This document shows, piece after piece, positions 1 through 10,179 of a DNA stretch of 64,000 nucleotides. Origin of the DNA: Paraescarpia echinospica (taxonomy: Eukaryota; Annelida; Polychaeta; Sabellida; Siboglinidae). Within the stretch, counting starts at the first letter, position 1. Each line of letters starts with the position of its first letter. Where the stretch lies: positions 68,472,286 through 68,536,285 of the forward strand of contig CM034537.1 of NCBI GenBank assembly GCA_020002185.1. The letters run 5' to 3'. Both the position numbers and the translations under genes were made by a program. A model generated the notes under the pieces. That model did no database searches. It was not told the DNA's origin and saw only the letters and a program-made list of their open reading frames with translations.

Positions 1-5
1 CGACG

Positions 6-1302
6 ATGGCGTTCGTGAACGGCTCGATGTGCGAGGGCGTGAAGGCCGAACTGGACCTGTTCAGCGGACCGGTGACGCAGACGAGCATCGAGAGCAGTCA
101 GTGGACTGTCTACCAGCCGCTGACGACTCTCGACGCCGGCGGCCCTATCGAGTTCCTCGTGCCGGGTTCGGGCGAAGACTATACGGACCTGGCGAGCCTT
201 CAACTGTACGTGCGCTTCAAAGTGACGCGGGGGGACGGTACCGATCTGGCGGCCGCCGCCGCGGTGGCGCTGGCCAACAATTTCCTGCATTCGATGATCA
301 GTCAAATCGACGTGTCGCTGAACAACACCCTCGTGACGCCGTCGACCAATACGTACGCATACCGGGCCTACCTCGAGACGGTGCTGAGTTACGGTAGCGA
401 CGCGAAACGTTCGCATCTCACGGGTTCGTTCTGGTACAAAGACACCGCCGGACGGATGGACACGCTCGGCAACGCCAACGTCGACTTCGAGGCACGATGC
501 GTCATGACGGCCGATAGCAACGAGGTGGAGATGATGGGACGCGTGCACGTCGACGCGTTTATGCTAAACAGACACCTACCGAACTGCGTCGATACGAAAG
601 TACGCATAGTGCGCTCGAAGGACGCCTTCGCGCTCATGGGCGCGCAAGCCGTACCGGGGTGGCGCGTCGTTCTGCAGGCGATTCGACTGCACGTGCGAAA
701 AGTGAAGTTGAACCCGGCCGTCCTGATGGGACATATCAAAGCGTGGTCGTTGGGAACGGAAGTTTCCGATGCGCCGCGTCGACTGCAAATCGTTCTCGAT
801 AACGGCGGGTACGCTATCGCACACGCACGAGAACCTGTACATGGGTGCGATTCCGAAACGCCTCTTCCTGATGATGATCGATAACGCCTACAACGGCGAC
901 TACACTAGAAATCCGTTCGACGCGCGTCACAACGACATAAACTTCCTCACGCTTGTCGTCGACGGACGTCAGGTGCCGAGCATGGCGCTGCAGCCGGACT
1001 TCCCGCACAACCGGTACGTGCGGAGCTACATGAATCTCTTCGAGGCGACCGGAAAGGCGTAAGAGGACGAGGGGAACGACGTATCGCGCACGGACTTCGG
1101 CGCCGGCTACAGCATCTTCGGTTTCGACCTGACCCCCGACTGTTGCGACGCGGACCATTTCAACGTCGTGCGTCAGGGGAGCGTGGGCGTCGAAATGCAC
1201 TTCGGGACGCCGCTACCGCTTCCGGTGAACGTAGTCGTGTACGCGGAATTCGAGACGGTGATGGAGATCGACCGGAACCGGAACGTCGTGTACGACTGGT
1301 AG
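6..1302 (+). pseudogene. Polinton/adintovirus-type major capsid protein, broken
   Basis: The reading frame resembles the double-jelly-roll major capsid protein of Polinton/Maverick and adintovirus elements (the family often named F54H12.2-like in invertebrate genomes). The start at 6 is plausible because the N-terminal block with FSGPVTQTSIES and the following IEFLVPGSGEDY are typical of the beginning of this family. The first frame runs to 884, but homology moves to another frame near 767 (segment 769-1062, with NPFDARHNDINFL and LQPDFPHNRYVRSY). The same second frame continues after an in-frame TAA at 1060-1062 to the family-like end DRNRNVVYDW and a TAG at 1300-1302. The gene therefore carries one frameshift and one nonsense codon over about 432 codons, and is inferred to be non-functional as it stands. 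The protease gene starts 5 nt after its stop, as if in one transcription unit. Confidence 0.85.
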
Positions 1303-1307
1303 TAACT

Positions 1308-1769
1308 ATGGATACGTTTCAACTGATACGTCGTCTGGAACGCGATACGTACGCTAAACTTATCGTCGTCGGCGCCGTGCCTAAAGACGCGCTACTTACC
1401 ACCGCCACCGCCGCCACCACCGTTTACCCGACGGCCTTCGTGTGCAACACCGACGACGGCGGCGAACCGGGACAGCACTGGGTGGCCGTCTACGTGGACG
1501 CCGACCGACGAGGCGAGTACTTCGATTCGTACGGTCTGCCGCCGCTGCACGCCGACTTCCGCGCGTTCCTGCGCCGTCACTGCAGCGACACGTGGACGTA
1601 CAACGACAAGCGGCTGCAGAGCGTCATCTCTAACGTGTGCGGACAATATTGCGTCACCTACCTTCTCCTCCGATGTCGCGGTATGCCGTTGACGACGTTC
1701 CAGAGCCTAATCGGCACCAATCGGGTGACCAATGACTGTCTCGTATACGATTTATTAAAACCTCATTAA
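1308..1769 (+). CDS. Adenain-like maturation cysteine protease
   Basis: This 153-residue protein matches the adenovirus/Polinton maturation protease type (peptidase C5 fold), which cleaves capsid precursors during virion assembly. The likely catalytic His lies in GQHWVAVYVD, an acidic residue in GEYFDSYGLPP, and the Gln-Cys pair in NVCGQYCVTYLL. That order of His, Asp/Glu, Gln and Cys is the one expected for the family. The ATG at 1308 lies just after the capsid stop. An in-frame upstream extension to 1143 only overlaps capsid sequence, so it was rejected. The frame is uninterrupted, unlike the capsid and polymerase, so this may be the best-preserved gene of the element. Its last ~200 nt plus the 3' flank are duplicated immediately downstream. 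Confidence 0.8.
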   Translation: MDTFQLIRRLERDTYAKLIVVGAVPKDALLTTATAATTVYPTAFVCNTDDGGEPGQHWVAVYVDADRRGEYFDSYGLPPLHADFRAFLRRHCSDTWTYNDKRLQSVISNVCGQYCVTYLLLRCRGMPLTTFQSLIGTNRVTNDCLVYDLLKPH

Positions 1770-2037
1770 TTTTGTCGCTTTTACGTGTATAGTAGAAATA
1801 AAAACGCGCGTTCCTGCGCCGTCACTGCGGCGACGCGTGGACGTACAACGAAAAGCGGCTGCAGAGCGTCATCTCTAACGTGTGCGGACAATATTGCGTC
1901 GCCTACCTTCTCCTCCGATGTCGCGGTATGCCGTTGACGACGTTCCAGAGCCTATTCGGCACCAATCGGGTGACCAATGACTGTCTCGTATACGATTTAT
2001 TAAAACCTCATTAATTTTGTCGCTTTTACGTGTATAG
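1560..2037 (+). repeat. Tandem duplication of protease 3' end
   Basis: Bases 1560-1792 and 1805-2037 are near-identical direct copies (offset 245) with only a handful of substitutions. The unit covers the C-terminal part of the protease, its TAA stop and about 25 nt of 3' flank. The second copy has no start and is joined to short A-rich sequence, so it encodes nothing complete. It still contains the catalytic-Cys segment. Confidence 0.9.
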
Positions 2038-2091
2038 AAGAAAGAAAAAACAAACAAACGATCATGTACATTGTTGGTGTTTATTATTACC

Positions 2092-5000
2092 CTACCTATA
2101 CATACAGAAACTACCCCTGGGGGTGGTGGTGGGGGTTAGGTTAGTAGTAGTAGTAGACGACGAGTTAGACGAGTTAGTGTTTACGAGTAAGACGAGTATC
2201 TGCGCTGTGGTGACGCCGTCGTCGTGCACGCGGCGTTTAGCGTAGAAGTAGCTCAACGCCGCGCGCTCTTGAACGTACGTCAACACGGACGACTCTTTCA
2301 CTTGGAAACCGCGGTTCCAGCCGACGCCGTTGCGACGGTCGCGCAGTACGGCGAGGAAGGTGTGCTCGTCGATGTTGTCGTTCTGTCGCTTGTTCAATCC
2401 CTTCGTGCTGTACTTCGGACCGGCGGCGCCGCCGAAGCAGTAGTAGGTCGCAGCAGGCCGGCATTTCCTCCCACGCTAGTCCGGCGACGCGCCGTCGTAC
2501 GTAGGCGTCCACGTGCGCGTCGCAGCATTCGGCCGGAAACCAGAGCGATCGATTCCGGAAGTAGTGTTCGCGACGTTCTTCCGGTACGAGCGCGTCGACG
2601 TCACGTCCGGCGAGGGCGATATACGCCGAGTCCGTGTCCATAGCGCAGTACTGGAAGAGCGGACGGGGGATGTAGGCGTCGACGAAATCGAAATAAAATT
2701 CCAGCATTCTCAATTTTGCGTACTGCAATACGAAATAGCCGATATGTATCGGCAGGCCGTAGACGATTGTGCGCTTATTCAGCGGCACCACGTACAGCAC
2801 ATCGTCGACGACGACGTTGAGTTGCCGGAAGCGCCGATTGTTGACGAGCATCGACGCGCCGACCGACGTGGCGTACTTGATTTCCCGGTGCCGATCGACG
2901 CGCGTAATCGTTTTCCCGTAGGAACTGTTGCCGAGAAGTTTAAAGGTATCGGCGATGATCGATTTGTCGGGATCGATATCGCCCTCGCGTCGCGCCGTCG
3001 AGACCGCGTCACCGAAGCGGCGAAAGCACGCGATCGGCGCGTACTCGACGATCTGGTAGACGCGGTCGACGACGAGACCGTGCGCCAGATACCAGCGTAG
3101 GAGCGGCGTCGCGAGTACGATCGCGGCGCCGAAGTAGCTACCGACGAGCGTCCGTTGAGGTCGCGTGAGGAGATCGTGCGACTCGGCGTAGTCGCGCATG
3201 AACGGGCTGAGATCGTCGCGCGCGATATCGACGTTCTTGAATACGGGCTGCATCTCGGCGAACTTGTCGCGCAGCGCTTCCGGCACGGCGATATCGCAAT
3301 GCACGAGGCCGAACAGAGAGCAGTCGCGCACCGCCTCCAGTATCGTCGAGAGCGTGATGCTCGGTGGTGGTTGCCATCGTGACGCGTCGGGCGGCAGCGT
3401 CGGCGCCGCCGGCGGTCTCACGGCGTGCCACTGGCACTCCCACATTTCGACGACGTCGTCGACGAAACGGCGCAGGTAGGCGGTCACGGCGATCGTCGCG
3501 GTGTACAGCGTCGTCATCGGTTGACCGTTGACGGCGTTCGTCGTCACGTGCGCCTGACACGTCGGGCAGCCGTAAAAATAGCAGCCGTGAAATTGATACG
3601 CCGTTCGCGTGGCGGCGCACCAGCCGTCGACTCGGTGCTTTCCGATGCGCTTCTCGCGTCCGTTCAACTGGTGACGTATACGCGCGCCGGTTTCCGCCTC
3701 CACCCACGTCAACTACTCCACGGCCATACGACCGTAGCGGTGCACGCGTTCCGCTCGAAAGGCGTTCTCCGCGCGTCGGCGCGTGTACCAGCCCGTCGGC
3801 ATCTCCTGCATTATCGCCCATAGATAGAGCCAGTTTGCGTCGAAGCCTACTATCGATCGGCACGGCGCGCCGTCACCGCCTCGAATCGACGTCACGTCGG
3901 CCTCGTGGTGGCGCGCGAAGATGATCGACGGGCCGCCGACAATCTGCGCCTGCAGCAGACGGTGCAGATCTTTGTTCGGCTCGTTGAAGAGCGTGAAATG
4001 GATCGACGTCGGCAGGTCGTTGAACAGATACAACAACGTCAACCCCGATACGCTGATGGCGTCTTTGAACATGTCGATACGTCGGCGCCGATAGAAGGCG
4101 AACTGGCGATCGACGGCCTCGAGAAACGGCGCCACGTCACGATTGTTATACCACACAAGAACATCGCGCATCGACGTCATGCCCTCGTCACGCCACGCCG
4201 TCGCGCAAATCTCGTACGCCTCCGCGGAGATTCCCTCGCGTTTCAGCTGGCTGTAGAAAGCTTCGCGCGACGGCAGGGCGGTTTCGTCCAGACGCGTCAA
4301 CGCGTCGATATGTTCGTACGGAAAGTAGCCCTTCGTTGCCGAGCAACCGTACGCTTTCAGAAAGCGATCGTAGCTAACGCCGGGCGCGAGGTAATTCGTT
4401 ATGTCCAGGAACTTCAACGTCGTCGTCGACAGGCACATGTAATTGTTCTGACGTTTAATGGTAAACGCCGACGACGTGTGCTGCGCGTCGTCGGTTATGA
4501 GCAGGGGGGTCAAATACTTTTTGACGACATTGAGGTCGTACTTACCCGAATTGAATCCCAATACGGGCTTTTGACGAAGGTACGACCACAGACGATCGGC
4601 GAGAGTGGCGTAGGGTGACGCGTCGGCGTCGTCGTCGTCGTTGCATCGTCGCCGCCAGTCGGCGTCGAGCGCGTCAAGCGCCTCGAAGGTCGCGTCGTAG
4701 CGGGGACGTAGAATCGCGCACGCCGCCGCGCTCACCGTTTCCAGGTCGTCGATGAGGCGACGCGCGAGTTCCGTCGAATCGCCGGTCGTGACGTAACACC
4801 ACGCCGCTTCGTGACCGGGCACGTTCGACGCGACGCTCCCGCTGAGCAGTTCGTGTCGCGCGATCCAGCGGCATTTGTCGGTATCCGTCGGCAGATCGTT
4901 ATCGGCGAAATAGCACTCGAAATCGAACGTCACGCGGTACGGGTAGTAGCGCAGGTCGTCGTCGTCGCCGACGTCGATGCCTTCGTCGTCGAGCCGCTCG

Positions 5001-6289
5001 AATACGGACGGCGACGGTCGGTAGACGCCGCCGGGGAACACGTGACGAACGCCACCTTCGCACGTCGCTTCGTGACGTTGTAAATGGTACACGTCCCGCC
5101 AGAGGGCGTTGCCACATTTCCCACACTTGTACGTTTTCGTGTACGCGCGCGGATCGCTTATGTACGAGAAGTGCGACTCGTACAGGTTGACGTTCAGCGT
5201 CGTGGGGTGCGCTTCGCGCGATCGACGGACTAGTTCGGCGACGTCATTCGTCAGTCGACGATAGACGACGACGTTGATGCCGAAAACCGACTCCACGCGA
5301 TCCAGTTCGTTCAGGCGCACGCCGTTTGAGGCCGACGTGCGCGCGGCGCGACAATACTGCGCGTACAGACGTTTAGCGAATTTCGTTAAACGGTCCGTAC
5401 CGATGTGGCGGCCACTTTCGCCTCGTCGGTGACCTTGCAGGTGGAGTCCGATGCATCGGAAGAGACACAGATGGTCGTCGTAGGGCGTCCCTCGATGATC
5501 TTTCGTCAACGACACGATGGCCTTGTTGAGGCGCACGTAGGCGGGAAGTGTCGTCACGCCAACGCAGCCGATAGGATGATTGATGATGACGTTCACGAAT
5601 TAGGTGGCGTTCGTTACGAGCTCGACGATCCAGCCCGAGTCGGGGCGCTGCGCTATGGCGTACTGCAGTACGTCGGTCGTGCGCACGGCGTCGAGGAATC
5701 GTTCGAACGAACGGCTATCGGTAACTAGGGCGGGTGTTTCGAGGAAGCGACCGCAACAGTTACACGAAGAATGAAAATATCGATACCGACCCGACACCTT
5801 GTGGCGTAATACAAAACCATAGCTTACTTTAATTTTAAACGCATTCTTTTGCGCGCGAAACATTTCCCTCAGACGCGGTTCGAGCACCCGCGTACTCGTA
5901 CAGGCGGTCATACGATAGTTGTAACGCGACTGTACGGCACCGCGCGCTACCGACGTCTCTATGCTACGCCGGTGCTCGTCCACGACACGCTGTAGATCGT
6001 CGGGCGACGGCGACGGCGCCCTAGCGGCTGCCGCCTCCGCCGCTGATTCATTACTACTACCACCAGGAGGTGACGACGTCTGACGGCCACACCGCAGCTT
6101 CAGATGTTGTAGCATAGCGTAACGCGTAGTGTACATCGTGCCACATTTTGGACACTCTCGACGTTTTACGCATAGCGCTTCGTTGCCGCAACTTTTCAAA
6201 CTCTTTACGTGTCGTTCTAACGTCGACTGTTGCGCGAAATACCTCCCACATTTCGGACATTGCCATCTAGTAGGTGGTGATGGTGGCAT
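2092..6289 (-). pseudogene. Protein-primed family B DNA polymerase (Polinton), broken
   Basis: One long - strand frame encodes a Polinton-type PolB, the element's own replicase. The N-terminus (from the ATG at 6289) has two C2H2-like pairs (CPKCGRYF, CPKCGTMY). Exonuclease motifs follow: DFECY near 4910-4930, FNSGKYD near 4530-4560 and NNRDVAPF near 4131-4155. Polymerase motifs are A (FDANWLYLW, 3812-3847), B (KLLGNSSYGK, 2905-2945) and C (DTDSAY, 2613-2645). The frame is cut by an in-frame TAA just after 5600, an in-frame TAG at 3713-3715 and a one-base frameshift near 2446. After that frameshift, homology continues in the 2092-2397 frame (for example FQVKESSVLTYVQERAALSY). All catalytic motifs survive, so decay looks fairly recent. 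The gene converges on the capsid-protease pair. Confidence 0.88.
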
Positions 6290-6320
6290 TCTCTCTAATG
6301 ATATTTTTTTGAACACCGCT

Positions 6321-6327
6321 ATTTATA
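6321..6327 (-). promoter_or_regulatory. TATA box of the polymerase gene
   Basis: On the - strand TATAAAT lies 32 nt upstream of the probable polymerase ATG (6289). The spacing is compatible with a core promoter giving a very short leader. This is motif-based inference only. Confidence 0.4.
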
Positions 6328-6694
6328 ACAGCGACGGTGACGGTGACGGTGACGGTGGTGGTAAGTACACCCTAGCGGGAGGAATGTGGTGGTAACTAGC
6401 GGCCATTTTTATAACTACGGTGGGGAATGTGTTTGCGGCTAGCGGTAATTTTTTCTAACTAACGGTGGTGACTAGCGGTAATTGTTCTAACTACGGTGGG
6501 GTGGTATGTGTTTGCGGTAGCGGTAATTTGTCTAACTATTGTGGGTAACTCGGAAACGGAAAGTACATTTTCAACGTTTTATTCGGTACTCTTACAACAT
6601 TCAAACACAGCGTCGTTGAAGCCTTTGTTTCAATAGCAAGCAAATATTAACGAAATGTTCTCTATTCTACTAGTGTTCGTTCGTTCGTGCTTCT
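6328..6694. other. Intergenic spacer with short GGTGAC and TAGCGGTAA repeats
   Basis: No ORF with coding character was seen. The stretch holds a GGTGAC hexamer run at about 6333-6360. It also has several loose copies of an ACTAGCGGTAATTTT / TGTGTTTGCGG motif between 6395 and 6545. This is the promoter side of the polymerase gene. Confidence 0.5.
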
Positions 6695-7348
6695 TCATTC
6701 CAGTCCGCTCCGGCGTTGCACGTACGTGTGCACGGCCGACTCGAGTTGCACGCGATTCATATAATCGCGCCAATTTGTTCCCAACAACCAGTTCGACACA
6801 AACTGCACCAAATACAACTCTCCTGCACGGCCCGTTTGCGGCTGCTGATCACCGGAAGAATTCGACACAGTAGTCTCGTGTAGAATATGCACTAGTCTCG
6901 TGAAACAGGGGATGTGCGATCGACGCAGGAACGTTTCGGTGACGCCGTTGAAATAGCGCGTCACAATACAGCCCGGATTATCGAAACGTTGCATGTATAC
7001 ACGATTTGGCCGCCCCGCGCGATAGCCGGGCATGTGAACGTATGGACAGCCTTCATTCGGCTCATATACCCCGCAATGATCCCGCGCCTTCTCCAGAATC
7101 ATTTCGCCGAGAGTCTCGGCGACGAGATCCATCGCCAGTCGTTCGTAACGCCCGACCAACTGACTGCGGCACGGTACGACAATTTGCCGTTGGCACGTTC
7201 CCAGCTCCTCCGATACGCTCCAGTACGGCGAGCACGTCGGTCCCATCGTCCCCAGGCTTTCGTTATACGTCGGTGGAGCGGGACGCGTTCGGCCCAGCGC
7301 CTCCTCGATGATCGCGTCCAATACGTGGCCGTCGCGGACTCCACTACC
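6695..7348 (-). CDS. Polinton-associated protein of unknown function (possible terminal exon)
   Basis: A 217-codon open frame begins directly after an acceptor-like CTATAG at 7349 and ends at 6695. I do not recognise the family. The product has scattered Cys residues (for example in GPTCSPYW, DHCGVYEPNEGCPY and DNPGCIVTRYFNG), no obvious signal peptide or membrane segment, and a mixed alpha/beta-like composition. The first in-frame ATG is internal (MGPTCSPYW), and the sequence before it also looks coding. The frame may therefore be the last exon of the small-exon cluster just upstream, which can be joined in frame. Its GC-rich codon use matches the capsid and polymerase, so it belongs to the element. 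Confidence 0.6.
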   Translation of the reverse strand, partial: GSGVRDGHVLDAIIEEALGRTRPAPPTYNESLGTMGPTCSPYWSVSEELGTCQRQIVVPCRSQLVGRYERLAMDLVAETLGEMILEKARDHCGVYEPNEGCPYVHMPGYRAGRPNRVYMQRFDNPGCIVTRYFNGVTETFLRRSHIPCFTRLVHILHETTVSNSSGDQQPQTGRAGELYLVQFVSNWLLGTNWRDYMNRVQLESAVHTYVQRRSGLE

Positions 7349-7366
7349 CTATAGCACAAAGCAGTT

Positions 7367-7848
7367 CTACTCTTTACGAATCACCGTCAGGAACGCGTGT
7401 AGGAAGTCGCTCATACACTCACGCCTGGTGTGTTGCATCAGAGCGTCCTACAAACACATTATTATTATTATGATTAGTCCACCTCCGCCTCCCTCTTGTT
7501 CTCTTCCTCATCCCTCTTTATCGACCCCTGCACACCGCGTTCCAACAACGTTCTTACGAACGAGGCAACCTCGTCGTACTGAGCGCGAATCCTTTCGTTG
7601 TTTGCAAGCATTTTTTCCAGTACACAGCGCACTTCCTAAAGCATATAAAAGCAAAACTGTTAGTACATCAAACTACTACAAAACAGGCTTGCTTCGTAGG
7701 CCAACCAAAACGCTCTTATATATTGTTCGGCCGACTCGGCTAATAGTTGAAAGCTCTCCTCGGATAGTTCCCGACCACGACGATCTCTCATTCGTTGTCG
7801 TTCGTTGGCGTGCGTCAATAAATCTACCAGTAGCGGCCAATTTTCCTC
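7367..7848 (-). CDS. Cluster of three tiny exon-like ORFs with mini-introns
   Basis: Three short coding-like frames lie in a row: 7848-7660 (helical, contains LLAESAEQYIRAFWLAYEA), 7635-7474 (charged, contains NERIRAQYDEVASFVR) and 7447-7367 (contains CMSDFLHAFLT). Each starts immediately after a pyrimidine-rich TAG acceptor. Two of the three are preceded by an ACTAAT or TACTAAC branch-point-like motif that also forms the stop codon of the previous frame; the third frame follows a similar GACTAAT motif. In-frame joining by GT-AG introns is possible: GAG|GTGGAC...GTAG (35 nt) between the second and third, ACG|GTGATT...ATAG (36 nt) into the 6695-7348 ORF, and GTAGTAG...GAAG (48 nt) between the first and second. 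The alternative is separate small cistrons with their own ATGs (7791, 7611). No family is recognised. Confidence 0.45.
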
Positions 7849-7875
7849 CTACAAACAACACAAGACAACAACACA

Positions 7876-8658
7876 TTAGTCATCGTCGTCGTCGTCGTCG
7901 ACGATGACGTATCTCTTTAGTGTGCGGACTATGTACGAGGGCTCCCCGTTCCAACTCGTCTTCCGCACACTAATATCCACTTTAGTACCGGTTAACTCGA
8001 GCCCGGTATCGCGGAGATCCTCCTCGTTCAATTCCGTCAAGTACTCGTCCGTGTACTCGACGAGATTAGACATTTGGCTATCGAACAACGTAAGCCAAAG
8101 CTCGTCTTCCTCCTCCTCGCCGTCCTTCACCATCACACGCAACGCGAAGAAATATTTCGGTACCGACACTTCACCGTGCGTTCGACATATCAGGGTCCTG
8201 GCTTTGCTTGTCTGCAATTTCTGGCGACAACGGGAACATCCCAAATAGGTGGCGTCGGCATCACCTTTGTACGAGACGACGTCGATCATAACGGGCGACA
8301 GGAGTTTATACACACCGTTGACAGCACACTTCAGATGTCTCAGACTCACCGCTGTGGCGCGTGTCGACGCCGACGATTCACGCTCCATAGAACCGCTCCG
8401 CGACAGGACTGGGGGCTGCTCAGCCATCTCGTCGGGCTCCAAGGACGCCTCTTCAGCGGTTCGCTTTCGCCCGACAGTCAACGGGGCCGCAATGAGCGCG
8501 ACGGGGCGCTTAACGGGTGGTGACGCCCCGGTTGACAAGGCTGCAATCAGCGGCGAAGGTTGACTGCTGCTGCTGCTGGCCGCCACCGCCTTCATCGACT
8601 GCTTTCGCGGCGCCTTCGTCTTTTTTGGTTGTTGTTCTTGTTGACTTTCATCCGCCAT
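7876..8658 (-). CDS. RPA1-like single-stranded DNA-binding protein
   Basis: A 260-residue protein starts at the ATG at 8658 (MADESQQEQQ). The frame stays open upstream to 8793, but that part looks like leader. Residues 1 to about 115 are Ser/Ala/Lys-rich and probably disordered. The C-terminal half resembles the RPA70 C-terminal OB domain (replication factor A C-terminal family). It has a zinc-ribbon set CSRCRQKL ... CRTHGE, a strand KYFFALRVMVKD, the conserved-looking ELWLTLFDSQ, and a last strand before KRYVIV. It ends in seven consecutive Asp residues, like the acidic tails that ssDNA-binding proteins use to recruit replication partners. It probably coats ssDNA during PolB strand-displacement replication. 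RPA-like genes are not part of the Polinton core set, so this is unusual cargo. Confidence 0.7.
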   Translation of the reverse strand: MADESQQEQQPKKTKAPRKQSMKAVAASSSSSQPSPLIAALSTGASPPVKRPVALIAAPLTVGRKRTAEEASLEPDEMAEQPPVLSRSGSMERESSASTRATAVSLRHLKCAVNGVYKLLSPVMIDVVSYKGDADATYLGCSRCRQKLQTSKARTLICRTHGEVSVPKYFFALRVMVKDGEEEEDELWLTLFDSQMSNLVEYTDEYLTELNEEDLRDTGLELTGTKVDISVRKTSWNGEPSYIVRTLKRYVIVDDDDDDD

Positions 8659-8778
8659 GTTGTCTGTCGCGGAAGAACGTCTGCTGCTTGCTGCTCTGCT
8701 GTTGTACAAAGAATACACGTTAGAACTTCTGCGCCATACAATATAGCTTTTTCTCAACCGTTTTATACTTTTCCAAAT

Positions 8779-9583
8779 AACGCGCATGCGCACTTCACGT
8801 CAATACGTCATCTTACTCAATTATCAGCGTGCGTGCCTCGTACATTTCAGAAATTTTGTTTTCGGAAAAAAGTTTCCGGTCACGTCAGTGCATTCACCGT
8901 TAAATCTCTCTTTACATCGAGTTTCTCTAATATCGATGCACCTCACGTTTCCTGACTCCACAGCGAACCTATACAACGTTTAGTTTCGTGCTTTTAACGT
9001 TTCGTTTATTGTTTTTGAAATGTCATTGTCTACAACATAACGCGCATGCGCATTTCACACTCATACCGTTATCTTATTCAATTATCAGCGTGCATACTTC
9101 ATCCATCCCAGGCATTTTGTTTTCGGAAAAAAGTTTCCGGTCACGTCAGTACATTCACCGTTAAATTTCTCTTTACATAAAATTTCTCTAATATCGATGC
9201 ATCTCCCGTTTCCTGACTCCACAGTGATCGTATACAACGTTTAATTTCACGCTTTTAACGTTTCCTTTATTGTTTGTAAAAATCCTTTGTTCTCCGTTCA
9301 CATTCCAATCGCGTTAAGTCACGCGCAACAGATGTCACACATGTGCGCTTTACGCATTCCGCCTAGTCTACCGAGGAATTTGTTTAAGGAAAAAAGTTAG
9401 CGTTCACGTCAGTGCATCCATTGTCAAATGCGACTTTTACAGCGAGTTTCTCTAATATCGAAGCATCTAGTGTTTCCTGACCCCGCAGTGATCGAATAGA
9501 ACGTTTCATTTCGCGCTTTTAACGTTTCGTTTATTGTTTGTAAAAATCCTTTGTTCTCCGTTCACATTCCAATCAAGATAAGC
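8779..9583. repeat. Three tandem ~260-290 bp repeats upstream of the RPA-like gene
   Basis: Three diverged copies start near 8779, 9039 and 9326. Shared blocks in order are GCGCATGCGC (copies 1 and 2), GGAAAAAAGTT, TTCTCTAATATCGA, TTTCCTGAC and the pair TTTTAACGTTTC / TTTATTGTTTG. Copies 2 and 3 also share a block around TTCTCCGTTCACATTCC. No coding frame is conserved. The position, directly upstream of the - strand RPA-like gene, suits a regulatory or replication region. Confidence 0.75.
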
Positions 9584-9769
9584 CGTAGTGTCATGCGCCG
9601 CCGCCACCGCTGTTTGACGGCGCGCATATTTCATACACACTTTTACAGACACGCGCGCACGACGCCTATACAACATTGCTCCACCACAATTTTCATCTAA
9701 CATGGCCACATCATCCACGACAACGAAACGGTAAGACATTTAAATTGTAACTACATTACCATTTAAACA

Positions 9770-10170
9770 ATTGTAAGTACGCGTACATGCATGCACGTTT
9801 TTACTACAGTTGTTGTAAGTACGCAACATTATCGTTTAAATAGTACGCATGCATGTATTTTACTGTTTAAACAACTATGCCTGCATGCAAGCATTTTATT
9901 TTACCATTTAAACAATTGTAAGTCATTTTATTTTTTACTATGCATGCATGCATTTTACCGTTTAATGTCTCATCATCATTTTATTTTACCATTTAAACAA
10001 TGCATGATCCTTTGTTTAAAATGTATTGTTTTTTATTTCATACGTATGCATTTTATTGTTACTACAATTAAGTACGCATACCGTTTAATGTCTCATTTTA
10101 TGTCATCATTTAAACAATGCATCATTTTACCATTTAAACAATGCATGCTTCTCGTCCTTTGTTTAAAATG
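9770..10170. repeat. AT-rich tract of ATTTAAACAA / ATGCATGCA repeats
   Basis: The octamer ATTTAAAC, or variants of it, recurs about nine times, interleaved with TGCATGCATTTTA. The tract is strongly AT-rich against the GC-rich genes beside it. It has no coding signal. It could be an easily melted replication or end region of the element, which is inference. Confidence 0.65.
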
Positions 10171-10179
10171 TGGTTTTAT

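Noticed and set aside
2092..6316. Stop-codon reassignment as the reason for open polymerase frames with TAA and TAG
   Set aside because: Two different stop codons, an added frameshift and normal stops at the ends of other genes fit decay better than a changed code.
7876..8793. Start of the RPA-like protein at 8793
   Set aside because: The upstream 45 codons are Arg/Ser-rich without similarity, and the ATG at 8658 gives a normal acidic start. The longer form is unlikely.
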